Positions 38,957 through 46,699 of a DNA stretch of 64,000 nucleotides are shown here, piece after piece (the stretch's first letter is position 1; each line of letters starts with the position of its first letter). This stretch comes from Microbacterium sp. Root61 (lineage in GTDB: Bacteria; Actinomycetota; Actinomycetes; Actinomycetales; Microbacteriaceae), in assembly GCF_001427525.1 (NCBI RefSeq), contig NZ_LMGU01000001.1:496001-560000 (forward strand), read 5' to 3'. The notes under the pieces were generated by a model. It saw only the letters and a list, made by a program, of their open reading frames with translations. It searched no databases and was not told the DNA's origin. The position numbers and the translations under genes are program-made.

Positions 38957-39028
38957 GCGGGGAGGCCCACCTGCCGACCAAGGCTGGAGAGCGCAGCCAG
39001 AGGGATGCCGGAACCCCGGCGCGCTTGC

Positions 39029-39034
39029 TAGGCT
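39029..39034 (+). promoter_or_regulatory. Candidate -10 box for the leader ORF and hydrolase
   Basis: TAGGCT. Transcription from here would give a leader of about 130 nt that includes the 16-codon ORF and a hairpin. Confidence 0.35.
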
Positions 39035-39071
39035 CCACGGTGTCCGTGCGAGCGAAGTGGAGGTGGTCCCC

Positions 39072-39122
39072 GTGAACGAATCGACGTGGGTGCTCCTTCC
39101 TGGAGTCACGGTCGGACGGTAG
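39072..39122 (+). CDS. Possible 16-aa leader peptide
   Basis: MNESTWVLLPGVTVGR, GTG start with GGAGG eight bases upstream, a better ribosome site than most genes here. The stop codon lies in the loop of a hairpin with arms CGGACG (39113-39118) and CGTCCG (39125-39130). The hydrolase gene starts 46 bases further on. Peptide-dependent regulation is conjecture. Confidence 0.35.
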   Translation: MNESTWVLLPGVTVGR

Positions 39123-39168
39123 GTCGTCCGGGAGCGCCCCTCACAGAGCACTCCCGAAAGGCACGACC

Positions 39169-39891
39169 ATGTACGTCACCTCCGAACGACGCCTCGACGA
39201 CGACATTCTCGAGCGCGAATTCCTCCTCGGCGACATCCCAGGCATCCTCTGGACACCGGCATCCGCCCCTGCGCCGCTCATCCTCATGGGCCATCCCGGG
39301 GGGCTGCGTCGGATGTACGCCCGTCTGGCCGGCAGGGCCCGCAGCACGGTCGCGGAAGGCTTCGCCGCCGCCGCGATCGAACTCCCCGGCGGTGGTGAAC
39401 GGCCGCCACTGCCCGACGTCGAGCGTGCTCGTGCCGATCTGCAGCGGGCGCTGACCGCAGGCGAGCCGGTCGACGAGATCGTCGAGAGGCTGGTCCTGCC
39501 GCTGGTCAAGCAAGCAGTCCCCGAGGCGCAGGCCGCCCTCGACGCGCTCCTGGGACTGCCCGAGATCACGGGGCCGGTCGGGTACTCGGGCGGAGTCATC
39601 GCCATCGGGATCCGGCTGGCGGCGGTCGAACCCCGCATCGCCGCCGCGGGGCTGTTCGCGGGCAGCTACGTTCCACAAGCCACGTTCGACGACGCCCGCC
39701 GTGTCACCGTCCCAGTCCACGTTCTGCTGCAATGGGACGACGAGGGGAACGATCGCGGGATGGCGCTGGACCTGTTCGATGCGCTCGGCTCGCAGGAGAA
39801 GACGCTGCAGGCCAACATGGGCGGGCATACCGGCATCCCATCATTCGGAGCGGAGGACGCGGCACGGTTCTTCGCCCGACATTTGGGGTGA
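39169..39891 (+). CDS. Alpha/beta hydrolase (dienelactone-hydrolase-like)
   Basis: 240-aa soluble serine hydrolase. LILMGHPGGLRRMYARLAGR supplies the oxyanion HPGG, GPVGYSGGVIAIG the nucleophile elbow (Ser about 141, GYSGG), VHVLLQWDDEGNDR the acid, and NMGGHTGIP the histidine. All three triad members are therefore visible. The substrate is unknown. ATG at 39169 has GAAAGG seven bases upstream; the leader contains a small ORF with a hairpin. Confidence 0.78.
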   Translation: MYVTSERRLDDDILEREFLLGDIPGILWTPASAPAPLILMGHPGGLRRMYARLAGRARSTVAEGFAAAAIELPGGGERPPLPDVERARADLQRALTAGEPVDEIVERLVLPLVKQAVPEAQAALDALLGLPEITGPVGYSGGVIAIGIRLAAVEPRIAAAGLFAGSYVPQATFDDARRVTVPVHVLLQWDDEGNDRGMALDLFDALGSQEKTLQANMGGHTGIPSFGAEDAARFFARHLG

Positions 39892-39956
39892 CGGGGGAGT
39901 CACGGCGGCGGTGACGCAAGCACTTTTCGTTGCCGACCGAATACGGGGCGCTGACA

Positions 39957-39962
39957 TAGTGT
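39957..39962 (+). promoter_or_regulatory. Candidate -10 box for the small ORF / lipoprotein pair
   Basis: TAGTGT, 31 bases before the ATG at 39993. No good -35. Confidence 0.35.
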
Positions 39963-39992
39963 GAATCCGACACCTTGCATGGGGGATCCACG

Positions 39993-40121
39993 ATGGCTTC
40001 ACGACGGACGGTTGCGCGTCACGCGTCGCTCCCTGCGCGGGCGGCCTTGCTCCATGCAGCGCTGACCGCCGGGAGCCAGGAGAGCACGCCCGCGATGAGC
40101 GGCAACGGGCACGGCGGTTGA
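39993..40121 (+). CDS. Possible 42-aa Arg/Ala-rich small protein
   Basis: MASRRTVARHASLPARAALL begins a 42-residue frame that ends one base before the lipoprotein ATG at 40123. GGGGGA lies seven to eight bases before the ATG. No domain, membrane segment or conserved motif is recognised; composition (Ala, Arg, His, Ser) is not clearly different from chance in GC-rich DNA. It may be a translated leader that feeds ribosomes to the next gene. Confidence 0.35.
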   Translation: MASRRTVARHASLPARAALLHAALTAGSQESTPAMSGNGHGG

Positions 40122-40122
40122 G

Positions 40123-41139
40123 ATGAGGATTCCCCGATTCTTCGGCGTCGTTCTCGCATTGGGCGCTGTCCTGGCTCTGGCGGCGTGCGGCGGAATCCCT
40201 GGCGTTCCGGTACCGAGGCTCGAAGCGACGCCGGTGGACTCCATGATCTGCGGTGACCCGACGGATGCGACCGAAGCACCGGCACCTGGAGCGATTCCGG
40301 CGGGGTTCAATGCCGTGGCCGTGTATCGCTGCGATATCTGGGCGTCGCAGGAGCACCCGGACGGGACGATCTGGTCCGGCACGCTCCTGGAGAAGATGGA
40401 AGGCAACCTCGACGAGTTCACTGCCGCAATCAACGCGGACAATGATCCGACGTGGCCCGGTCCGTGCCCCGCGATGTTGGTCGTGGTTCCCGAGCTGTGG
40501 GCCGAAGGCGGCAGCGGCGACTTCATCCGGCTGTCATACCCCGCCACCGCGTGCGCACAGCCGAAGCCGGAGGCCGTCGCCGCAGCACTCGCGGGGCTCG
40601 ATGTCGTCGAGGCCGGGTTCACCCCGGTCTCGTTGGCGGATTCGCCCGTCGCGACTGCGGCCGGGTGCGCGACGCGCGCCACCGTCATGACGATCGCGGC
40701 CGTCACCCCGCGCGACGAATCTGCCAAGGGCTCGCCGGCGGGCATGATGCCGAACGAGACAGCGACCATCCCCTGGGAGCCGCCGCGACTGCCCGAGCCA
40801 ACGGATGTCGAGGGGCTGCGTGTGTGTGTCTACGCCGCGGAACCTGCGGACTCAACCTTGGGTCAGCTCACCGACGGGGGAGCGTTCACCCGAGTGTTCG
40901 AGCTCGATGCGGTGAGAGCCGCCGCGATTGTGGACCCGCTCCGGACGGCCTCTGCGGCAGACCCTGCCTGCAGCGCCAGCGCCACGCTGTTCGTCCAAGC
41001 CCATCCCGTCGTCGCGGGTGTGCCGACGGCTCCCTTCACCGTCGAGCTCGACGGTTGCCGCCGCGTCTTCGGGCCAGACTTCCGCGCTCTGTCGGTCGCG
41101 CCGGAGCTGATGGCCGACCTCACCCCTGCCGCCCCCTGA
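40123..41139 (+). CDS. Secreted lipoprotein of unknown function
   Basis: 338-aa protein with a lipoprotein signal peptide: MRIPRFFGVVLALGAVLALAAC gives a lipobox LAAC at Cys22. The mature part has many cysteines (for example SMICGDPTD, VYRCDIWAS, GPCPAML, ATACAQ, AGCATRAT, RVCVYAA, DPACSAS, DGCRR), suggesting several disulfides outside the membrane. No family is recognised. ATG one base after the small ORF. Convergent with a membrane-protein gene. Confidence 0.75.
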   Translation: MRIPRFFGVVLALGAVLALAACGGIPGVPVPRLEATPVDSMICGDPTDATEAPAPGAIPAGFNAVAVYRCDIWASQEHPDGTIWSGTLLEKMEGNLDEFTAAINADNDPTWPGPCPAMLVVVPELWAEGGSGDFIRLSYPATACAQPKPEAVAAALAGLDVVEAGFTPVSLADSPVATAAGCATRATVMTIAAVTPRDESAKGSPAGMMPNETATIPWEPPRLPEPTDVEGLRVCVYAAEPADSTLGQLTDGGAFTRVFELDAVRAAAIVDPLRTASAADPACSASATLFVQAHPVVAGVPTAPFTVELDGCRRVFGPDFRALSVAPELMADLTPAAP

Positions 41140-41168
41140 TCCGCACAGGAATTCGAGCGGGTGCTTTG

Positions 41169-41885
41169 TCACCAGTTCGGCGACGGACCCGGACTCCGCC
41201 TGAGTGGTTCGTACCTGCGCCAGGTCGAAAGGAATGTCGCGACGCTGTACCAGAAGCTGCCGCCGAAGAGGAGGACGCCGACGGCGGTGCCGACGGCGAT
41301 CGAAGCGGCGAGAGATCCTGTCGTCACGGCGGTGAGCGATCCGGCCGTGAGCCCGACGACCACAGCGTTCACGACCATCATCAGCGTGTTGGAGCTCCCG
41401 ATCAGATGGCTGGCGGATCGCCTGCGGAGAAATGAGTAGGTGCGTTCCATCCCCTCTCGATCATCCGAAGATGCGGCAAGGAAGTAGTGGGCCACCACCG
41501 GGTCGAGGTCGTTGTACGCCACACGCAACCGGTTCATCGCGACGACGTACATCATGTCTTCTTCGCCGACGTTCATCACGCGGATCTGGGTCAGGACCCC
41601 GATCAGGGAGAGGAACCCGAGGATCGAAAGCGCCGACGCCGCGAACCAGCCCTGGAATCCGGAGGCCTGCCCGAGAAGGCCGATCGTGACGAGTCCCGCG
41701 GACACGAGCGTGAGGTAGATCGTGATCCTGGTGAGCACCTCGCTCTGCGCGGTGCCGCGGGCGGCGAGCAATCCCCAATGCTCCGTCGCAAGGATCTGGG
41801 CGCGTCGAGCGAGCGCGGCATCCGATTCTTGCGGCTGCCGCCGAAACCGATCAGTCCACCGGGCGGACATGCACCGATTGTCCAC
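41169..41885 (-). CDS. Four-helix membrane protein of unknown function
   Basis: 238-aa protein with two pairs of transmembrane segments: ITIYLTLVSAGLVTIGLLG and ASALSILGFLSLIGVL, then NTLMMVVNAVVVGLTAG and IAVGTAVGVLLFGGSFWY, separated by a cytoplasmic loop of about 50 residues (NRLRVAYNDLDPVVAHYF). No family recognised. Start uncertain: GTG at 41885 or ATG at 41870, neither with a good ribosome site. It lies 33 bp after pucR on the same strand and may be read through from it, but nothing ties it functionally to the D-amino-acid genes. Confidence 0.65.
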   Translation of the reverse strand: MDNRCMSARWTDRFRRQPQESDAALARRAQILATEHWGLLAARGTAQSEVLTRITIYLTLVSAGLVTIGLLGQASGFQGWFAASALSILGFLSLIGVLTQIRVMNVGEEDMMYVVAMNRLRVAYNDLDPVVAHYFLAASSDDREGMERTYSFLRRRSASHLIGSSNTLMMVVNAVVVGLTAGSLTAVTTGSLAASIAVGTAVGVLLFGGSFWYSVATFLSTWRRYEPLRRSPGPSPNW

Positions 41886-41918
41886 CCGCGCGCTGCGGCC
41901 AGGAAGTGCCGCCGCCGA

Positions 41919-43580
41919 TCAGGTGCCGAACACCCGCATCTGCAGCATCAGCTCGAATCTCGTCTCGGGATCGTCGAGATCGATGCCGCCGACCTGGGAG
42001 ATGCGCTTCAGGCGGTAGCGGAGGGTGTTGGGGTGCACGTACATCTCGCCCGATGCCTTGGCGACGTCGCCGAAGGCGTCCAGCCAGGCGCGGAGCGTGG
42101 CGACCAGCTTGCCGTCGCCCTCGGCATCGTGCGCGGTGATCCGTGCGAGCGGACCGGAGAGTGAGCGGTTCTCGGCGACGATCAGGTCGCCGAGCTGATC
42201 GATGAGGGCAGCGGCCTGCACGTCCTCGATGAACGCCACGCGGGAATTCACACCCCGCGGGTCGCGCGCCCGCGCCACGCGCAGCGCGCGATCGGCGTCG
42301 GCTCGCGACGCGGCGAGCTGCGTCGGGTCGCTCACCGCGCTGCCGATGCCGACGATCACGTCGCTGCGGGTGCCGATGCGCGAGATGAACTCGCGCATGG
42401 AGGTCACGATCGTGCCGCGGGCGTCGGGTCCGGCGGGGGAGTCGGCCGGCGAGACGGGCAGCACGGCGTAGACCGTGTTGCCGAGCAGCGCGGTGACGGC
42501 ATGGGGATGCATCGCCCCGACGTGCAGCGCGAACGCGCTGGCGAGGCGGTGCATCTCGGAATGAGTGGCGGCGGAGGCCTCCGCCCCGCCGAGCATGGCG
42601 TCGCCGCTGCGGATCATGGTCGCCACGACGCTGGAGGCACCGCTGACGCGGCCGAATCGTGCGGCATGTTCGCGCGCCGGGATGCCGCCGGCCAGAAGTT
42701 TCTCGACAGTCTCGGTGCGTGCGCGATCCTGACCACGCACCAGGAACCGCGATCGGAGCATCAGCAGGGCGGCCGGCTTGGCGACATCCGTCAGCGCCTG
42801 CTCCCGCTCTGCCGTCAGCGGTTCCGAGATGCTCGCCCAGATCGTGCCGAGCAGCTCGCTGCCGGCACGGACGGCCATCACCGCACGGGGGGTCAGCTCG
42901 TCGCCGAGCCCGATGTCGGACGCGTTGACCATCACCGGGCGGTCGGATGCGTAGATACGGTCGAAGAGGCCGGCGCGCTTCAGCGACAGGGTGATGTCCT
43001 CCGGCACCTGCCGGCCGAGCACGGCGTTCTTGCGGTACTCATCGGCCTGACCCTGATCGGCCGAGAACGCCAGTACCCGCGAGTTGAGATCCTCGATCGT
43101 GACGGGTGCGTCGATGAGGGCGGCGATCGAGTTGGCGAGCGAGAAGAGATCCGTGCGGTCGTCGACCTCGACGAATGTGCCGCCCGGATTCTCGCCGATG
43201 CCCAGGGAGGACGCGAGCATCGCCGATACCCGCGACCACGATGCGCCGTGCGTCACGCCGAGCACGACGAGGCGGTGCTCTTCGGCGGCTCGGGCGAGTG
43301 CGTCATCCGCTTCCACCGGCTGCTTGAGCAGCAGCGCGACCCCGCCGGCGGCGCCGAGTGCGTGCGCGGTGGCGACGATCTGCTCGGGGTCGGCCAGACC
43401 GACCCCGAGCACGACGTCGCCGGGGCCGTACACCGGCGGATCGAGCGGATCGTGGATCACCACTGCCCGCACCTCGACGGCGGGATCGACCCTGCCGACG
43501 ACGACGTCCAACAGCGTCAGCCCTAGGTCGTCGAGCATCCGTCCCAAAGTGGAACGCGACAGCGGGGGCATGGCGAGCAT
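41919..43580 (-). CDS. PucR family transcriptional regulator
   Basis: 553-aa regulator with an N-terminal PucR-like sensor region (about residues 1-130, LDVVVGRVDPAVEVRAVVIHDP), a GAF-like middle (APVTIEDLNSRVLAFS), and a C-terminal helix-turn-helix of the PucR/CdaR type (MYVHPNTLRYRLKRISQVGGIDL). Such proteins activate small-molecule catabolic operons. The ATG at 43580 lies six bases after its own TAGCAT box, so the regulator has an independent leaderless promoter 26 bp after the racemase gene. It is the only regulator in the D-amino-acid block and the natural candidate to control it. Confidence 0.88.
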   Translation of the reverse strand: MLAMPPLSRSTLGRMLDDLGLTLLDVVVGRVDPAVEVRAVVIHDPLDPPVYGPGDVVLGVGLADPEQIVATAHALGAAGGVALLLKQPVEADDALARAAEEHRLVVLGVTHGASWSRVSAMLASSLGIGENPGGTFVEVDDRTDLFSLANSIAALIDAPVTIEDLNSRVLAFSADQGQADEYRKNAVLGRQVPEDITLSLKRAGLFDRIYASDRPVMVNASDIGLGDELTPRAVMAVRAGSELLGTIWASISEPLTAEREQALTDVAKPAALLMLRSRFLVRGQDRARTETVEKLLAGGIPAREHAARFGRVSGASSVVATMIRSGDAMLGGAEASAATHSEMHRLASAFALHVGAMHPHAVTALLGNTVYAVLPVSPADSPAGPDARGTIVTSMREFISRIGTRSDVIVGIGSAVSDPTQLAASRADADRALRVARARDPRGVNSRVAFIEDVQAAALIDQLGDLIVAENRSLSGPLARITAHDAEGDGKLVATLRAWLDAFGDVAKASGEMYVHPNTLRYRLKRISQVGGIDLDDPETRFELMLQMRVFGT

Positions 43581-43586
43581 TCTCTG

Positions 43587-43592
43587 ATGCTA
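43587..43592 (-). promoter_or_regulatory. -10 box for pucR (leaderless)
   Basis: TAGCAT on the minus strand, six bases before the ATG. Confidence 0.55.
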
Positions 43593-43606
43593 GACGTGGC
43601 GGTGGA

Positions 43607-44710
43607 TCAGCCGACGAGCGTGTCGACGTGCGCCGTCACCGCGGCCAGCAGCTCCGGGATGGGCTCCACGCCCAGGCCAGGTCCTGTAGGCACGCGGATG
43701 TAGCCGTCCTCGAGCACGAACGGCTCGGTGATGTCGCGCGCGTAGAAGCGGTCGGACGCGGAGATGTCGCCGGGCAGCGTGAAGCCCGGAAGGGCCGCGA
43801 GCGCGGCGTTGGCTGCGCGTCCCAGCCCGCTCTCCAGCATGCCGCCGCACCAGGCGCCGATGCCGTTCGCCTGAGCGATGTCGTGGATGCGGCGCGCCTC
43901 GAGATAGCCGCCGACGCGTCCCGGCTTGATGTTGACGATACTCATGGCTCGGAGCGCGATGGCGTCGGCCGCGGAGCGGGCTGAGACGATCGACTCGTCC
44001 AGGCAGATCGGGGTCGACATCATCTCGGCGAGCCGGCCGTGAAGGCGGATGTCGTCTTCGTAGAGGGGCTGCTCGATCAGGATGAGGCCGTACTCGTCGA
44101 GCTGACGCAGGTGTCCGGCATCCGCCAGCGTGTAGGCCGAGTTCGCGTCGACCTGCAGCGGCAGGCCGACGCCGAACCGCTCGCGCAGCGCGCGCACCGG
44201 CTCGATGTCCCAGCCGGGCTTGATCTTGATCTTGATCCGCACGTAGCCGGCCTCGACGAACTCCTCGACGATGTCGATCAACTCCGGGATGCTGTCCTGG
44301 ATCCCGACGGACACCCCGGAGGGCACGCGGTCCACCGTCGCCCCGAGATAGTGGGCGAGGCTTCGGCCGGTCTGGCGCAGCTGGGCATCCAGGATGGCGG
44401 TCTCCAGCGCGGCCTTCGCCATCCGGTGGCCGACGACCTTCTCCCACAGGGCCGCCACGCTCTCGGCCTGCACGTCGACACCCAGTGTGCGGGGGGCGAG
44501 GTACTCCGTCATGAGGGCGACCGCACCTGCCGAGTACTCCGAGGAGTAGTACGGATGCTCCATGGTCACGCACTCGCCCCAGCCCGAGACGCCGTCGGAG
44601 ACGACCTCGACGAGCATCGTGTCGCGCTCGGTCTGCGTGGCGAACGAGGTCGTGAACGGGGCCTTCAGCGGCAGCTTCACGTGGTGCAGTCGGATGAGAT
44701 CGATCTTCAT
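43607..44710 (-). CDS. N-acylamino-acid racemase / o-succinylbenzoate synthase family
   Basis: 367-aa enolase-superfamily enzyme of the NSAR/OSBS group. Catalytic residues line up well: the KxK base motif in RIKIKIKPGW (Lys162/Lys164), metal ligands in VDANSAY (Asp188), IEQPL (Glu about 213) and LDES (Asp about 238), and the opposite lysine in NIKPGRVGG (about 262). Lysines on both faces allow 1,1-proton transfer, that is, racemisation. No menaquinone genes are nearby; instead the gene follows a GNAT and an M20 gene, the partners of NSAR in D-to-L amino-acid conversion, so racemase activity is favoured. ATG overlaps the GNAT stop. Confidence 0.88.
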   Translation of the reverse strand: MKIDLIRLHHVKLPLKAPFTTSFATQTERDTMLVEVVSDGVSGWGECVTMEHPYYSSEYSAGAVALMTEYLAPRTLGVDVQAESVAALWEKVVGHRMAKAALETAILDAQLRQTGRSLAHYLGATVDRVPSGVSVGIQDSIPELIDIVEEFVEAGYVRIKIKIKPGWDIEPVRALRERFGVGLPLQVDANSAYTLADAGHLRQLDEYGLILIEQPLYEDDIRLHGRLAEMMSTPICLDESIVSARSAADAIALRAMSIVNIKPGRVGGYLEARRIHDIAQANGIGAWCGGMLESGLGRAANAALAALPGFTLPGDISASDRFYARDITEPFVLEDGYIRVPTGPGLGVEPIPELLAAVTAHVDTLVG

Positions 44711-45561
44711 GGGGAGCCGTCCTTCGTCGGTCGGGAGGGGGAATGAGGGGCCAGGGTGTAACCGACGCCGCGGACGAACCCGTCCACGACGAGGCCCTCC
44801 ACGTCGGCGCGGGCGAATGCGGCACGCACTTCGGCGCGCCAATCGGCTGCCACTGCGGGGTTGATCAGACGCAGCCCCTCGATGTCGACGGGTACTTCGA
44901 TGATCGCCGCGCCGCGGGTCTCGTCCGAGACGGGCACAGGTGCACCATCCGCGCCGGAGGTCAGGAGGCGTCGGTAGGGCGGCAGCGCACGCAGCGTTCG
45001 CGCGGGGACGTCGAATCGCCATCGCGCGAGCACGCGGTCGGTCGGGTCGTCTCGGTTGATCTGGTCGTCCATCTGCCCGTAGAAGTCGTCGAGGTACTCG
45101 GCGATGTCGGCGCCGAGCTTGACGATGTTGAAGTAGGCGTTGCGGGCGACCAGCGGATCGAAGGTCCAGGTCATCTCGCGTGCCCCGCGCGCGATGCACC
45201 ACTCGCGCTGGTGGAGCTTGAGTGCGTACCCGATGCCGCCCCGGTGGGCGGATGCCAGGACGCCCGTGATGTGCGAGTGCAGACTGCGCTGCTCGGGCGT
45301 CGAGAAGAAGCCGATGGAGGCCCCCAGCATCCGTCCGTCGTCGGCGTCGAAGGCACCGTGCACATACGATCCGGCGTGCTCGAGCGCACGCATGACGGCG
45401 ATCGGCATCGGGCCGGCCTGGGCGCTGTCGTCCCGCCAGATCTCGCGCAGCACGGCATCCGCCTGCTTGAGCTCGGCCATCGTGCTGAGACTCTCGATCC
45501 GCACGCGGGCGACCGACGCGGCCTTGGCCGCATCGACGAGGACGAAGGACGGCGTGGTCAT
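44707..45561 (-). CDS. GNAT-family acyltransferase (COG3375 type)
   Basis: 284-aa predicted acyl-CoA transferase. The acetyl-CoA-binding region is SHITGVLASAHRGGIGYALKLHQREW (about residues 95-120), followed by EMTWTFDPLVARNAYFNIVKLGA, which is characteristic of this GNAT subgroup. In Geobacillus a GNAT next to an N-succinylamino-acid racemase N-succinylates D-amino acids from succinyl-CoA; the same role is inferred here. The ATG shares a base with the M20 stop (TGATG), and the gene's stop overlaps the racemase ATG. Confidence 0.8.
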   Translation of the reverse strand: MTTPSFVLVDAAKAASVARVRIESLSTMAELKQADAVLREIWRDDSAQAGPMPIAVMRALEHAGSYVHGAFDADDGRMLGASIGFFSTPEQRSLHSHITGVLASAHRGGIGYALKLHQREWCIARGAREMTWTFDPLVARNAYFNIVKLGADIAEYLDDFYGQMDDQINRDDPTDRVLARWRFDVPARTLRALPPYRRLLTSGADGAPVPVSDETRGAAIIEVPVDIEGLRLINPAVAADWRAEVRAAFARADVEGLVVDGFVRGVGYTLAPHSPSRPTKDGSP

Positions 45562-46691
45562 CACACCTCGTCGCCGTCTGGTGCGCGATCTGTGAGGATG
45601 CCGCGGATCAGCTCCGCGGCCAGTGCCGCGCGCAGCGGCATCTCCTCGAGCACGACCCATTCGCCGGGCGCATGGGCGTTGCCGCCCACCGCCCCGAAAC
45701 CGTCGACGACGATGGAACCCATCGCTGCGGCGAGGTTGCCGTCCGAGGCGCCGCCGACATGGGCGGTCCCGGGAGCAGGAACTCCCAGCCGCCCCGCCGC
45801 TTCGACCAGCTCGGCATAGCCCTCGAGCGTCTGGGACTCTTCGAGGGGCGGATGCCGCGGCCCGCCGTCGATGCGAATGCCGGCGCCCGGGAGCGTGGGC
45901 CGCAGCGCCAGCATGCGCGCGTGAAGCTCCCGCTGCTGGTCCGCGGTCACGCAGCGGGCATCGACATCCACCCAGGCGTTCTGCGGCACGGTGTTGCTGC
46001 TCGAGCCCGCGGCAGCGAGCGTCGGCGTGACGGACGGTCCATCGGGGGACTGGTCGAACGCGGCGATGGCGGCCACCTGCGCCGCGAGCTCGACCGTCGC
46101 GTTGATCCCCGCCCATGGCTCGAGACCGGCGTGCGCCGCGCGACCCGTGACATGCACGCGGTACATCGAGACGCCACGCCGCGCGGTCTTGATGCGACCG
46201 CCGTCCGCGCTGCCCTCGAAGACCAGCGTGCGTCGGTGGGTGCCCGCCTCCGCGGCGATCCGCGTGCCGGAACTTGGCGCGCCGATCTCCTCGTCCGACG
46301 TGACCAGGACGGTGATGCCATCCCGGTCGCGGACGCTCGCCACGGCGTGCAGCGCCTGCACCAGCCCTGCCTTCATGTCGAAGCAGCCGGGCCCGTACGC
46401 ACGCCCGTCCTCGACCCGCCAGGGCTCCGCCGCGAGCGAGCCGACCGGCCACACCGTGTCGAGGTGGCCGAGGACCAGCACCGTGCGCGCCGTCGGCGCA
46501 CCGAAGCTCCACGAGACCTCGGGACGTCCGTCGTTGACGACGACGACCGGCGCCACGCCGAACAGCCTCGTGCCGATTTCGCTCACCGTCGCGGCTCCGC
46601 GCGCGAGTGCATCGAAGTCGCTCGACGGCGACTCCGTCTCGACGAGCGCCTTCAGGTCGCGCGTCATCTGCGCGAGGTCGAACTCCTGCAT
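45561..46691 (-). CDS. M20 family metallo-amidohydrolase (carboxypeptidase G2-like)
   Basis: 376-aa zinc hydrolase. Metal and catalytic residues: LGHLDTVWP (His76, Asp78), GCFDMKAG (bridging Asp105), TSDEEIG (Glu134 base, Glu135 ligand), and GRAAHAG in the dimerisation domain. It lacks a signal peptide. M20 enzymes of this type remove N-acyl groups or C-terminal residues; beside a GNAT and an N-acylamino-acid racemase, a role as N-acyl-L-amino-acid hydrolase is inferred. ATG lies 8 bp after the serine hydrolase gene; the stop overlaps the GNAT ATG. Confidence 0.85.
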   Translation of the reverse strand: MQEFDLAQMTRDLKALVETESPSSDFDALARGAATVSEIGTRLFGVAPVVVVNDGRPEVSWSFGAPTARTVLVLGHLDTVWPVGSLAAEPWRVEDGRAYGPGCFDMKAGLVQALHAVASVRDRDGITVLVTSDEEIGAPSSGTRIAAEAGTHRRTLVFEGSADGGRIKTARRGVSMYRVHVTGRAAHAGLEPWAGINATVELAAQVAAIAAFDQSPDGPSVTPTLAAAGSSSNTVPQNAWVDVDARCVTADQQRELHARMLALRPTLPGAGIRIDGGPRHPPLEESQTLEGYAELVEAAGRLGVPAPGTAHVGGASDGNLAAAMGSIVVDGFGAVGGNAHAPGEWVVLEEMPLRAALAAELIRGILTDRAPDGDEV

Positions 46692-46699
46692 GGCGTGAC

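Noticed and set aside
43607..44710. menC (o-succinylbenzoate synthase for menaquinone)
   Set aside because: Motifs alone cannot exclude it, but no menaquinone genes are near and the GNAT/M20 partners favour the racemase role.
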